Notes: generated by a model from the letters alone, not told the origin. Numbered from the stretch's first letter, positions 17,470 to 26,930 are shown. The stretch is DNA of 64,000 nt from Campylobacter sp. (GCF_019423325.1 NZ_JAHZBQ010000001.1:620001-684000), one strand, 5' to 3'. Numbers and translations: made by a program.

Positions 17470-19082
17470 ATTTTACCTTTTTAAAAATCCTCGTAAAAAA
17501 GGAGTTTGCGCAGATCGCAAAGGACCGATCGGCGCTCGTGATCGCGTTTTTGATGCCGCTAATTTTGGTCGTGATCTACGGATACGCGATGCGAATGGAC
17601 ATAAAGCCCGTCAAGGTGGGCTTCGTAAGCGATCTGGGTTCCAAAATCGAGCGGGATCTACTCGGCGGATTTTTGGGCTCAAAATACCTACAAACCCGCG
17701 TTTACACGGACTTAGAGAGCGCGAGGAGAGATTTTAAGGCGCACGAGATCGAGAGTATTTTGTATTTTGATCCGCGCTTTGCGGCGAAATTTCAAAGCAC
17801 TTTGGGCGGACTCGGCGGCGCGGGCGGCGGCGTAAATTTAAACCTATCTATCGACGAAAGCTCCTTCGCGGGCGGCGCAAGCGATATCCGAAATACTAGC
17901 GGCGGCGAAAATGTCCGTCCGCTTGAGGACAGAGGCGCGGACACCGGCATGAAAAGCGGCATAAACACCTCCGCGGGCGGCGCAAGCGCAAGCGGAGATA
18001 TTTCGCACCGCAACGGCGCGGAAGCGGGCGACAACGCAAATTCTTTTGGCGGCGGCAGTGGAGTAGATTCCGGCGACAGCGCAAGCGACATAGGCGTAGA
18101 TCAAGGCGGCGTAAATTTAATCGGCGGGGTGGGCGATACGAATGCTGGTTTTATCGACGGCGCAGGCGATATCGGAAATACGGGCGGCGGCATCAATGCA
18201 AACCCTTCCGCTAACGGCGCTCGCAGCGCAGGCGGCGCTGCAAATAACGGCGGCGGCGCGGGCGGTGCAGGCGGCGCGAGCGGCTCGAATAAAGACGGCG
18301 CCGAGATTTTCCTTATCCAAAACGCCACGCAGTCGCAGCTCGCGCTTCTTAGCTATGTTTACGTAGCAGGCGTGATCGAGCAGGTTTTGGCGCAAGATTA
18401 CGGCTTTTTGAACGCAAATTTAAACGCTGCCGCAAGACCCGTCAGCGTGAATTATCGCAGCTGGTTCAACGAAGCCAACGAATCGACGTGGTATCTCGTA
18501 TCCGCCGAGTACGTGGGGATTTTGGGGCTCATCTGCCTATTTATGGTCGCGGTCGTGATCTCGCGCGAATGGGACCGCGGCACGATCGCCTCGCTTTACA
18601 ACTCCAACGCAAGCGCGCTTGAGATCGTCACTGCCAAGGTCGGCGCGTATTATTTCCTAGCGCTTTTGGGCGGCGCGATGACGCTCGTTTACGGGCAGAC
18701 GCTTTTAGGTATCCCGATCCGCGGTAGCGTGGCGATGCTGCTGGCGACGCTGTGCGTCTTCGTGCTGGAGATGACCTGCCTAGGCATGCTGATCTCGGCG
18801 ATCTGCAAAAATCAATTCCTAGCGCAGGAATACGCCATCGTCATCGGCTATATGCCCGTGACGCTGCTTAGCGGCATGATATTTGATCTGCGCGGACTGC
18901 CCGCGGCGGTCAACTTCATCGGGCACCTGCTACCGCCTACATACGCAGTCGAGTCCTTTCGCATCTGCTTCCTATCGGGCGGACAGAGCGCGACGCTGTG
19001 GGTAAACCTCGCCATTCAGGCGCTCGGAGCGGTTTTGTTTTTCAGCTTGTGCGTACTTAGCGTAAAAAGGGGCGCACGATGA
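17466..19082 (+). CDS. ABC-2 type permease with a large Gly/Ala/Asn-rich insertion
   Basis: 538 aa from ATG 17466, chosen because it forms an ATGA junction with the preceding ORF; a GTG at 17433 is the alternative. One membrane helix (about 22-42) is followed by a periplasmic domain. The C-terminal half has five or six helices and the ABC-2 signature region (VISREWDRGTIASLYNS, LPPTYAVESFR), as in YhhJ/YbhS drug or antimicrobial exporters. Residues about 111-277 are a low-complexity block (GGAGG, NNGGGAGGAGGASG). Without it the protein would be about 373 aa, the usual size. The block sits in the periplasmic loop, so it need not disturb transport. Its stop overlaps the next ORF by ATGA. Confidence 0.8.
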   Translation: MNFTFLKILVKKEFAQIAKDRSALVIAFLMPLILVVIYGYAMRMDIKPVKVGFVSDLGSKIERDLLGGFLGSKYLQTRVYTDLESARRDFKAHEIESILYFDPRFAAKFQSTLGGLGGAGGGVNLNLSIDESSFAGGASDIRNTSGGENVRPLEDRGADTGMKSGINTSAGGASASGDISHRNGAEAGDNANSFGGGSGVDSGDSASDIGVDQGGVNLIGGVGDTNAGFIDGAGDIGNTGGGINANPSANGARSAGGAANNGGGAGGAGGASGSNKDGAEIFLIQNATQSQLALLSYVYVAGVIEQVLAQDYGFLNANLNAAARPVSVNYRSWFNEANESTWYLVSAEYVGILGLICLFMVAVVISREWDRGTIASLYNSNASALEIVTAKVGAYYFLALLGGAMTLVYGQTLLGIPIRGSVAMLLATLCVFVLEMTCLGMLISAICKNQFLAQEYAIVIGYMPVTLLSGMIFDLRGLPAAVNFIGHLLPPTYAVESFRICFLSGGQSATLWVNLAIQALGAVLFFSLCVLSVKRGAR

Positions 19083-20320
19083 AATTTTTATTTTTGCTTT
19101 ACGCTTGTGCGGAGAAATTTCGTGCCGCAAAAATCGACGCAATTAACGTTTCGCTTTCGCCCAAGGCATCGATGGCGGAATTTCACGCCGCCAAAAGAGA
19201 GGACGCGATGAAATTTTTAGAATTTCTAGACGCGAGGAGCTTTGGCTTGCGGGCGGCGGAGCGTAGATTTGAAATTTTAAAATTTCTTAACGCGAGGCAT
19301 TTTGGCTCACATAAACAGGCGGCAGGGCGTAGATCTGAAATTTTAAAATTTACCGCCGCGAGAAGCTTTGGCTTGCGGACGACGACGACGGGGTTTTTAA
19401 ATTTAACACCCGCGCCACCGCGCAATGAATTTAAAATTTTAAAATTTACGCCCGAACCGCTGCGCAATCGGTTTGGAATTTTAAAGTTTACGCGCACTTC
19501 GGCGCGTCTTGCGGACACAGCGCAAAATTTTATATCGCAGCGTGGATTTAAAATTTTAAAGCTTGTTTGCGAGCCGCTACGTGCTCCGCGTCGTATTTTG
19601 CCGAGAGCAGATAAAGCCGAAGCGTGGCACGGATGCGACATAGCAGAAAAACGGCGCGCGGTTAAGTTTAATCATGCGGGCGGATATTTGAATTTTATGC
19701 GGTGCCGCATAGTGCGACTTTATGGCGCAGCTGCACGGCACGGCTACGAAGTAGGGCGCGCAGAAAAGCTTAGCAAATTTGACCTCGCGGGCACGCTTTT
19801 AAATTTTAAATCGCGCTTTACGATGCAGCTTTGCAGCGCGGTTACACGGCGTAACTACGAAGCGTGGCGTAGCGAAATTTACGCCGTTTGCTTGCATAAG
19901 TACCCCGCTTTGATTCGAGCCGCAAGCGGTAAAATTTCGCACTATGAAGTAGGGCAAGCGACGAACGCTTCGCTTTCACGGGGAGTGCAAAGAATGAAAT
20001 TTTATGCTCTGAATAGGCATGCGATAAAATTTTTAAAATTTCTCGGTGCGAGCTGTTTTGGCTCGCAAACGGCGGCGTGGTTTTTAAAATTTAAACCCGA
20101 GGTGCCGCGCAATGAATTTAAAATTTTAAAATTTACGCCCGAACCGCTGCGCAATCGGTTTGGAATTTTAAAATTTACGCCCGAGCTGCGCAAATTTAAA
20201 CCCGCGTCCGCGGTGCGTTTAAATTTTGCTTTAAATTCCGTGCCGCGAGCTCGCGCCGCTAAATTTGAAAATGGCGTTAAATTTAAAGGCGCCGCTAAAT
20301 TTGAAAGGAGTGCGCGATGA
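19079..20320 (+). CDS. Repeat-built spacer ORF 2 (ILKF-periodic), possibly translated linker
   Basis: 413-codon frame between the two permeases, with no recognisable family. ATGA overlaps join it to the permease before (19079-19082) and the permease after (20317-20320). The sequence cycles through RRFEILKFLNARHFGS, RRSEILKFTAARSFGL and NRFGILKFTPE. About 36 RAATTY hexamers occur in 1242 bp by hand count. A 76-bp unit is duplicated with one mismatch (19418-19493 and 20105-20180). The frame is open throughout although TTTTAAAA would read TAA in one of three frames. It could be a translated spacer or a very basic low-complexity protein. Confidence 0.4.
   Translation: MKFLFLLYACAEKFRAAKIDAINVSLSPKASMAEFHAAKREDAMKFLEFLDARSFGLRAAERRFEILKFLNARHFGSHKQAAGRRSEILKFTAARSFGLRTTTTGFLNLTPAPPRNEFKILKFTPEPLRNRFGILKFTRTSARLADTAQNFISQRGFKILKLVCEPLRAPRRILPRADKAEAWHGCDIAEKRRAVKFNHAGGYLNFMRCRIVRLYGAAARHGYEVGRAEKLSKFDLAGTLLNFKSRFTMQLCSAVTRRNYEAWRSEIYAVCLHKYPALIRAASGKISHYEVGQATNASLSRGVQRMKFYALNRHAIKFLKFLGASCFGSQTAAWFLKFKPEVPRNEFKILKFTPEPLRNRFGILKFTPELRKFKPASAVRLNFALNSVPRARAAKFENGVKFKGAAKFERSAR
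19418..20180 (+). repeat. 76-bp direct repeat pair within spacer ORF 2
   Basis: Positions 19418-19493 and 20105-20180 are identical except for one base (G at 19486, A at 20173), 687 bp apart, which is a multiple of three. Each copy encodes RNEFKILKFTPEPLRNRFGI followed by LKFT. The near identity and the frame-keeping distance point to recent segmental duplication within the ORF. Confidence 0.85.
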
Positions 20321-21408
20321 ACGCTCTGCGAAAATCCCTGCTTCGAATTCGCGCGCTGATAAAAAAGGAATTTTTGGCGATGTTTCGCGACAAGGGCACG
20401 CGCATGGTGCTGATCGTGCCGGTGCTGGTGCAGGCGATCATATTCGGCTACGGCGCGAATTTCACCCCCGAGCAGGTGCGCTACGCGATTTTGGACGATG
20501 CCCGCGATGCGACGTCCACCGCGCTGGTACAGAGCATCGCCGCTACGCCGATGTTTAAGACAGATCTTGGCTGCAAAGACCTAGTCTGCCTACGCCGCGC
20601 CGTAAGCGAGGGCGAAGCGATCATCGGGATCTATTTCGGCAGTGATTTTAAGGACACGCACGAGCTTTTGATCATCGCGGATTCGCGCAATACGACCTTG
20701 GCAAACACCGTCATCGGCTTTGTGCAGGCCATAGTGGGGGAATACAACTCGCAGCATTTTGTTAATTTAATCAGCATAAATCCGCGCTATGTTTTTAACG
20801 AAAACACGATCACGCGCTATACGATCATGACGGGGATGATTTTGGGGCTTTCGATGATTCAGGTGCTGATGCTATCGGCGTTTAGCGTCTCTCGCGAGCG
20901 CGAGGAGGGGAGCTTCGATATGATGCTGATGACGCCCGCAAACCCGCTTGAGATGCTAATCGGCAAGGCGACGCCGCCCGTGCTGATTGCGATCGCGCAG
21001 GGGCTCGCGCTGTTTTTGATCTGCGTATTTTACTTTGAAATTCCGTTTCGAGGGCGCTTTGCGGATCTTTTTGCGATCATCGCGATCTTTAGCGCCTGCA
21101 ACGTAGGCATCGGCCTCGTGATCTCGACCGTTTGCAAAACCTCGCTGCAATCGGTCGTGAGCTCGTTTTTGTTCCTGCTGCCGTGCATTATGATAAGCGG
21201 GCTGATAACGCCTGCGGACGCGATGCCGCGGTGGTTTTACTACATAGCGCACCTCGATCCGATGTATTATGCCAACAACTGCATGTGGCGGATCTATCTG
21301 GAGGGCGCGGGCCTAGGCGAGCTGTGGCATCTCATCGTGCCGCTGCTGCTGATCGGGCTTGGCACGTTGAGCTTTGCGGCGTCGCTTTTTAGAAATAAGC
21401 TGGATTAG
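20317..21408 (+). CDS. ABC-2 type permease, second subunit
   Basis: 363-aa permease of the YhhJ/YbhR type: an N-terminal helix (MVLIVPVLVQAIIFGYGA), a periplasmic domain of about 130 residues, then five C-terminal helices. Conserved ABC-2 features are FSVSREREEGSFDMMLMTP and the late ARWFYYIAHLDPMYYANN-like segment. AAGGAG lies 7-12 bases before ATG 20317, so it can be initiated independently of the overlapping spacer ORF. It should pair with the first permease and the fused ATPase to form one exporter. Unlike its partner it has no low-complexity insertion. Confidence 0.87.
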   Translation: MNALRKSLLRIRALIKKEFLAMFRDKGTRMVLIVPVLVQAIIFGYGANFTPEQVRYAILDDARDATSTALVQSIAATPMFKTDLGCKDLVCLRRAVSEGEAIIGIYFGSDFKDTHELLIIADSRNTTLANTVIGFVQAIVGEYNSQHFVNLISINPRYVFNENTITRYTIMTGMILGLSMIQVLMLSAFSVSREREEGSFDMMLMTPANPLEMLIGKATPPVLIAIAQGLALFLICVFYFEIPFRGRFADLFAIIAIFSACNVGIGLVISTVCKTSLQSVVSSFLFLLPCIMISGLITPADAMPRWFYYIAHLDPMYYANNCMWRIYLEGAGLGELWHLIVPLLLIGLGTLSFAASLFRNKLD

Positions 21409-21598
21409 GGATTTAGATCGGAATTTTAGTTTAGAATTTCAGCTGGAATTTTGGCTTGGATTTGCCCTAAATTTTGCGCGTTCGTAGCGGATAAAATTAA
21501 ATCAAAATTCCGCGTTTCCGCCCGATGCGCCGCGCGTCGCGATAAATTTTGCGCCTTAAATTTTAAAAATTTTGCGAAATTCCGTCTTGCGAGTAGAG

Positions 21599-22417
21599 TT
21601 AGAATTTAAATCCGGGGTTGCCCGGGCGTCTTGCGGCGGTCGTATCATCTGCGCTCACTTTGGAAGCAGGCATTTTTGCGGTATCTGCGCTCGCCTTGGA
21701 AGCGGGCTTTTTCGCATCGTCCGCGTCCGATTTCTTAAAAGCGGCGAGTTTGCTGTAAATGCTCGGTTTTTCGCCGTCCGCGCTTAGCTTGGCACCGTCA
21801 AGCTCGCTAGAATTTTCCGCGCCGCATAACCTTGCGGGGTTGAATTTTATCCATGCTATGATTAGCAAAATCCCCGAAAACGCCGTTACCAGCGACGCTG
21901 CGATTAGATACGGCAGCGCGAGGATTACGCCTATTTTAGCTAGCGCGCCCGATACCGCTTCGCAGGGCCACGTCACGGACACCACTATGCCGTAGATTTT
22001 AAATAAATCCACGCCGCTAAGTGTGGCTAGGCGGCAGTTTAATACGCCCCAGATTATCACTGCTGCGCACGTCGAAAGGACGTAGAGCAGGGTGTAGAGT
22101 AGACCTAGCATCGCGCCCTCTTTTAGCGCTACTACCATGGCGCAGTAGCACAAAATCGCGACGATCGGGATGCTTTCTATCAGCCTATAGGTCTTAACAA
22201 AGCGCACGCCTAGCGCCTTTTCTAGGCAAACGAAGCAGTCGTAAAATATCGCTAGTGTCGCTAGCAGCGCTAAAACTCTAAAAATCGCGACCGCGTCCTC
22301 GTCTATGCTGCTTACGCCCACCGTGCCGCTTATGCCGATGCCTAGCAAAATCACGGCACCTAAAACTCCGCGGAATTTCGCCTTGCGAAGTAGATCTTGC
22401 TTTGAAATTTCTTTCAT
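21599..22417 (-). CDS. Multi-pass membrane protein, local paralog family (member 1)
   Basis: 272 aa with about six predicted membrane helices in the first 200 residues, then a hydrophilic tail. The family pattern shared with the next genes is a short N-terminal KQDLLRKAKF-like segment, a central LSGVDLFKIYG motif and a last helix ending in LLIIAWIKF. The tail contains an imperfect tandem repeat (KKPASKASADTA, KMPASKVSADDT). AAGGATAAAA before ATG 22417 is the ribosome site. No known function; most diverged of the group. Confidence 0.6.
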   Translation of the reverse strand: MKEISKQDLLRKAKFRGVLGAVILLGIGISGTVGVSSIDEDAVAIFRVLALLATLAIFYDCFVCLEKALGVRFVKTYRLIESIPIVAILCYCAMVVALKEGAMLGLLYTLLYVLSTCAAVIIWGVLNCRLATLSGVDLFKIYGIVVSVTWPCEAVSGALAKIGVILALPYLIAASLVTAFSGILLIIAWIKFNPARLCGAENSSELDGAKLSADGEKPSIYSKLAAFKKSDADDAKKPASKASADTAKMPASKVSADDTTAARRPGNPGFKF

Positions 22418-22568
22418 TTTTATCCTTTGAATTTTCTAAATTTACGCGCTATCTTGCGGCTTTGCTGCTGCGGCGGCGCGCTTGACATTGCTATAACAGC
22501 GCGGCTTTGGACGTTGCGGTTTAGACTTGCAAAAGCACGCGGTCGCCGCAAAACGAAAGCGCTTCGGC

Positions 22569-23213
22569 TTAGGCGAGCTTTTCTATCTTGCTCCAGGCTA
22601 GTAGGTGCACGATGCTGGTTATTATAAGAGCGACAAACGGCAAAAATTCCTTCAATGACGCGATAATTAAAACCGCATCGGAATCGCCAATTTGCGGCTT
22701 GGAGGTAGCCAAACCGAAGGGTCCTGCGCCACATAGCCAATTTAACGCGAAAAAGAAGGCGCAGAGCCACACATAGATCCGAAAGGTCATCACGCCGCTT
22801 ATGCGCGCCAAAGAGAAATTTATGCGAAGCCACGCTACGATTATGTAGATTGCGGCTGCGGGCACCGCTAAATTCCATATAGTTTCTTCTATCATCTCTT
22901 TTATCGTTACTTCTCTGTAGCAACCTGCCGGATAAAATAATAAAAGCGCCACGAAGCATATGCAGAGAATTACGCAGTTGCGGTAAAGCGCCGCCGCTTT
23001 TATGCCGCTAAGCATTGAAATTTTGCGGAGCGCTCTTAGCCTATAAATCACCGAGGAGCAGATAAGAGCGATAAAAATTCCGCTCGCGATCACGAACATG
23101 CCGCCCGGAACAAGACCTACCACCTTAAAAACCGTGAGCACCGCCGCCAAAAACAGATCGATGCCGGTGCTAATCATCCCATCTTTTCTTACCTGAGATA
23201 CGGTGTCTTGCAC
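22569..23213 (-). CDS. Multi-pass membrane protein, local paralog family (member 2)
   Basis: 214 aa, about six helices. It starts at GTG 23213 (AAGGAG upstream) with MQDTVSQVRKDGMISTGIDL, a head shared with members 3 and 4. It ends in TSIVHLLAWSKIEK, also shared. The central motif is ARISGVMTFRIYVWLC. DNA of the head and tail blocks is nearly identical among members 2-4, while the middle has diverged. Function unknown. Confidence 0.65.
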   Translation of the reverse strand: MQDTVSQVRKDGMISTGIDLFLAAVLTVFKVVGLVPGGMFVIASGIFIALICSSVIYRLRALRKISMLSGIKAAALYRNCVILCICFVALLLFYPAGCYREVTIKEMIEETIWNLAVPAAAIYIIVAWLRINFSLARISGVMTFRIYVWLCAFFFALNWLCGAGPFGLATSKPQIGDSDAVLIIASLKEFLPFVALIITSIVHLLAWSKIEKLA

Positions 23214-23322
23214 GTCGTATAACTCCTTTTAAAAATTTATTTCAATATGCAAAAAGCAGATGTAAAACGCTAATCAAACCGAAAAGAGCGAAATTTTATC
23301 GTGACAAGAGGTTTGCGAAATT

Positions 23323-24018
23323 TCAAACCTCCGCGCTTATCTTTTCTATCTTGCTCCAGGCTAGTAGGTGCACGATGCTAGTTATCACAAGAGCGATGAA
23401 CGGCAGGAGCAGTTTAAGCATTACGACGGCAATAGCCAAAGCCGAGACCTGCTCGGTCCGTGGCTCGGAAATGGCTATAGCAATAATTGCTGCGTTGCAT
23501 AGTATATTTAGCACAAAAAGTCCCACGCAGAGCCACACATAAGTCCGAAAGGTACCCACGCCGCTTACGCGCGCCAAAGAGAAATTTATGCGAAACCATG
23601 CGACGATTATGTAAATAACGCCTACGAAAAGCGCTAGTCCAAATATCGCCGCAAATGGATTATCGCTCTGCCCGCCGTCTGCGTCAGGCTCCCTCGGATA
23701 AAGGTAATTGAGCACAAGTGCTAGCGCAAAAAAGCAGACGCAGATTATTATGCAGTTGCGATAAAGCGTCGCCACTTTTATGCCGCTAAGCGCTGAAATT
23801 TTTCGGAGTGCCTGCAATCTGAAAAATGCCGAAACACAAATAAAAGCAATCAAAATTCCGCTAGCGATATAATTTGTCATCTCGTCATCAAGGCGCCATG
23901 GCTCGCTGTAAGAGACATATCCTACCACGATAAAAACCGCAGGTAGCGCCGCTAAAAATAGATCGATGCCGGTGCTGATCATCCCCTCTTTTCTTGCCTG
24001 AGATACAATGAATTGCAT
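23323..24018 (-). CDS. Multi-pass membrane protein, local paralog family (member 3)
   Basis: 231 aa from ATG 24018, which has AAGGG upstream and gives the family head MQFIVSQARKEGMISTGIDL; an upstream in-frame start at 24063 adds 15 unlike residues. About six helices. The motif ARVSGVGTFRTYVWLC and tail TSIVHLLAWSKIEK place it with its neighbours. A loop near the middle (YPREPDADGGQSDN) is longer than in members 2 and 4. Function unknown. Confidence 0.65.
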   Translation of the reverse strand: MQFIVSQARKEGMISTGIDLFLAALPAVFIVVGYVSYSEPWRLDDEMTNYIASGILIAFICVSAFFRLQALRKISALSGIKVATLYRNCIIICVCFFALALVLNYLYPREPDADGGQSDNPFAAIFGLALFVGVIYIIVAWFRINFSLARVSGVGTFRTYVWLCVGLFVLNILCNAAIIAIAISEPRTEQVSALAIAVVMLKLLLPFIALVITSIVHLLAWSKIEKISAEV

Positions 24019-24126
24019 ATATAAACCCTTTTTAAAAATTTGACCCGAAGTATATATAAACAAGCATAAAATATAAATTAAACCGACAAGATCGAAATTC
24101 TATCGCGACAAGATATTTGTGAAATT

Positions 24127-24720
24127 CTAAACGTTTACGCTTATCTTTTCTATCTTGCTCCAGGCTAGCAGATGCACGATGCTAGTTATTATGAGGGTTA
24201 TGGGGAATATCAAATGGTATAGTGCATTTAATGGAAAAAGGATGACGCAGAGCCACACATATGTCTCAAAGATCCTCACGCCGCTTACGCGCGCTAGAGC
24301 AAAATTTATGCAAAACCACGCTACGGCTATGTAAATTGCGCCTGCAAACGCTATCAAAATGCACAATATCATTGCTAAATGCTTGTGTGAGATCGATAAA
24401 GGAATCGATAAAAAGATGCTTGTTATGGCAATGGCACAGATGCAGACAATTACGCAGTTGCGGTAAAGCGCCGCCGCTTTTATGCCGCTAAGCATTGAAA
24501 TTTTGCGGAGCGCTTTTAGCCTGAAAAATACCGAAACACATAAAAGAGCAAAAATAATTCCGCCAGTGATATAGGTAGCCGTCTTGTTGGTGCTAAGCCC
24601 TAGCATGCCGCCAGTAGCAATATCTAGCGCAACTAAAGTCGCAGGCACTGCCGCTAAAAACAGATCGATGCCGGTGCTGATCATTCCCTCTTTTCTTGCC
24701 TGAGATACGAGATCTTGCAT
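24127..24720 (-). CDS. Multi-pass membrane protein, local paralog family (member 4)
   Basis: 197 aa, the shortest intact member, with five or six helices. Head MQDLVSQARKEGMISTGIDL, motif ARVSGVRIFETYVWLC and tail TSIVHLLAWSKIEK. It is the first gene of the group on the minus strand, and members 4, 3, 2 and 1 follow in one direction with gaps of about 100-150 bp. Function unknown. Confidence 0.65.
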   Translation of the reverse strand: MQDLVSQARKEGMISTGIDLFLAAVPATLVALDIATGGMLGLSTNKTATYITGGIIFALLCVSVFFRLKALRKISMLSGIKAAALYRNCVIVCICAIAITSIFLSIPLSISHKHLAMILCILIAFAGAIYIAVAWFCINFALARVSGVRIFETYVWLCVILFPLNALYHLIFPITLIITSIVHLLAWSKIEKISVNV

Positions 24721-25201
24721 AATAAGCCTCTTTAAAAATTTATCCCGAAGTATACATAAATCGATGTAAAGCAGGAATTAAATAGCTAAATTTAAAATTT
24801 CAAAATTTCGTCGCGGTCAAGTTTGCAGACTGCGGAATTTCAGGAATCCTACCAGAGCGAGAATAAAATTTCGCCGCGGGATTTAAAACGGAATTTCACC
24901 TATGTATTTGCGGGGCAGAATTCTGCTATGAAATTCTAAATCTCAAGCGCGGCATGCTTTCGTTGCACGCTTAGAAAACCGGCAAGCCACAGAAAATTCC
25001 GCTATGAGATTTCTGATCGGAATTTCTAGGTAAAATTTCACTATGGAATTTAGACCGGAATTCTAAGACAAAATCTCGATATAAAATTTTAATCAGAATT
25101 CGAAGATAAAATTTCAAGGCAAAATTCTGCGATTTAAATTTCGCTCAAGATAAAATCTCGCGATTTAAAATTTCGCGCCGATTTATACCGCCGCTTTGGC
25201 G
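24721..25201. other. 481-bp spacer, RAATTY-rich
   Basis: No gene seen. From about 24830 on it alternates AAAATTTC, GGAATTT, GAATTCT and AAAATTCTG motifs at 15-40 bp spacing, one of the densest non-coding clusters in the window. It separates the membrane-protein group from the end of the iron ABC operon. Confidence 0.6.
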
Positions 25202-25966
25202 CTACCTTACCTGCGCGCTGAAAATTTGCGTGATGCTGGGGATTTGCTCGCCCGCAACGTCAAATTCCGCCGTTTTGATCTGTACGCCATAGAGCGAGCT
25301 AAGCGCAGCTTCGGTTAAAATTTCGTTGCTCGCGCCGTAGTTGTAGCTAAGATCATTTCGCAAGATCAGTGTGCGATCGGCGACTGCGAGGGCGTGGTTA
25401 GGCTGGTGAGTGGTGAAAACTATGCTCGCATCGCTATTTGAGCGCAAATTTGCGATGAGGCTTAGCACGCGGTCTTGGTTTTTGATATCAAGCGCGCTGG
25501 CAGGCTCGTCCAAAAACAGCACGTCGCTGCCGCTAGCTAGAGCTCTAGCAAAGAGCACGAGCTGCCTCTGCCCGCCGCTAAGGGCGTTAAAGCTGCGCTT
25601 TTGCAGATGGGCGACGCCTAGCGTTTCCAGAGCGTCAAGGCAGATTTGAATATCCTTTTTGCCCGGTTTTGAAAAGAGCGAGATCTCGCGTACCCGCCCC
25701 ATTAGTACGATGTCAAGTACGCTGTAATCAAACGCGACGTTAAAGCTCTGCGGCAAGAAAGCAAATTTTGCCTTGCGCACGATCTCGCCTTCTTTAGGCT
25801 GTAAAATCCCCATCATACACGACATTAGCGTGCTTTTGCCTTGCCCGTTTAAGCCCAAAATCGCTAATGTTTGAGAGCTGGCAAGCTTGAAGCTTAAGTT
25901 GCGAAAGCAGAATTTTTCCGCCTCGTAGTAAAAGCCAGCGTTTTTTACCTCAATTAGATTTTGCAT
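25202..25966 (-). CDS. Iron/haem/siderophore ABC transporter ATPase
   Basis: 254-aa FecE/FepC/ChuC-type ATPase. Walker A GLNGQGKST at about 39-47, signature LSGGQRQL near 139-146, Walker B VLFLDEPASALD and the H-loop FTTHQPNH. It energises uptake across the inner membrane through the FecCD-type permease encoded just upstream, whose 3' end overlaps this gene by 17 bases. The substrate (haem, ferric siderophore or vitamin B12) cannot be told from the sequence. Confidence 0.88.
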   Translation of the reverse strand: MQNLIEVKNAGFYYEAEKFCFRNLSFKLASSQTLAILGLNGQGKSTLMSCMMGILQPKEGEIVRKAKFAFLPQSFNVAFDYSVLDIVLMGRVREISLFSKPGKKDIQICLDALETLGVAHLQKRSFNALSGGQRQLVLFARALASGSDVLFLDEPASALDIKNQDRVLSLIANLRSNSDASIVFTTHQPNHALAVADRTLILRNDLSYNYGASNEILTEAALSSLYGVQIKTAEFDVAGEQIPSITQIFSAQVR

Positions 25967-26930
25967 TTTTGGCGCTCCTTTTTAGAAGTAGGGCAAAGAT
26001 CGGGCTTCCGATGAGAGCAGATAGAATTCCTAAAGGAATTTCGGCGCTACTTAGCGAGCGAGATAGATCGTCGATTGCCAGCATAAAGATCGCTCCTGCG
26101 ATGAAGCAGGCAGGCATTAGCTTCACGTGGTCGCTGCCCGCGATGAGCCTGGTGGCGTGCGGCACTACAAGACCTACCCAGCCGATATTTCCGCTGACGC
26201 TAACTTGTACGGCGATCAGAGCGGTGCAAAGCGCTAGGATCGTGCAGCGCAGAAATTTAACATCCACGCCTAGCACGCGCAAATCATCATCATTTAGGCT
26301 GAGTAGATTAAACCGCCATCTCAGCGCGATTAATACTGCAGAAGCGGGCAGGGCGATCGCGCACATCAAAATTACCTTATCGTATCCTGCGCTTACGAAG
26401 CTTCCTAGTAGCCAAAAGACGATATTAGGCAGCACTTCCTCATCGTCTGCTAGATACTGCACTAAGCTCGTAAGTGCAGCAAATACGCCGTTAATGACTA
26501 TACCTGCTAAAATGAGCGAGAAAATATCTGCGCGTGCTACGAATTTTGCCAAAAGATAGAGCAAAAATAGCGCCGCAAGTCCGAAGCAAAATGCAAACCC
26601 CGCAAGCCATAAGCCGCTCAATCCTAGCAAGATACAAAGCGCGCCGCCGAATGCCGCTGCGGTGCTAACGCCTACGATGTGTGGGCCAACGAGTGGGTTT
26701 TTAAATACCGCCTGCAAGCTCAAACCCGCGATAGCAAGCGCTCCACCGCAAAGGCTGGAGAGTAGAATGCGCGGAATTCTAACATCCATCATCACACTTT
26801 TGGCGGCTTCATCGCCGCCTCCGCTAAAGAGAATTTTAAAAATTTCTTCTAGCGGGATATGAAACTGCCCGCTAGCGAGCGAGATTAGCGCCAGCACTAC
26901 CCAAAAAAGAAGCAGGATTAGGTTCAGCAT
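25950..26930 (-). CDS. Iron/haem/siderophore ABC transporter permease (FecCD family)
   Basis: 326-aa permease with about nine or ten helices. Family blocks include VRIPRILLSSLCGGALAIAG, AVFKNPLVGPHIVGVS and GNIGWVGLVVPHATRLIAGSDH. It forms the membrane channel for the periplasmic binding protein encoded directly upstream (one-base overlap). The N-terminus (LILLLFWVVLALISL) matches a truncated permease start found at 28139-28246. Confidence 0.9.
   Translation of the reverse strand: MLNLILLLFWVVLALISLASGQFHIPLEEIFKILFSGGGDEAAKSVMMDVRIPRILLSSLCGGALAIAGLSLQAVFKNPLVGPHIVGVSTAAAFGGALCILLGLSGLWLAGFAFCFGLAALFLLYLLAKFVARADIFSLILAGIVINGVFAALTSLVQYLADDEEVLPNIVFWLLGSFVSAGYDKVILMCAIALPASAVLIALRWRFNLLSLNDDDLRVLGVDVKFLRCTILALCTALIAVQVSVSGNIGWVGLVVPHATRLIAGSDHVKLMPACFIAGAIFMLAIDDLSRSLSSAEIPLGILSALIGSPIFALLLKRSAKNAKSN

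Noticed and set aside
16588..20320. CRISPR-like array reading of the periodic AAATTTTAAAATTT units
   Set aside because: The repeated parts are short, AT-only and of irregular spacing, the intervening parts are not uniform in length, and no cas gene is present.
22420..22959. 179-codon minus-strand frame
   Set aside because: Overlaps the well-supported membrane protein gene at 22569-23213 in another frame and has basic, non-protein-like composition.
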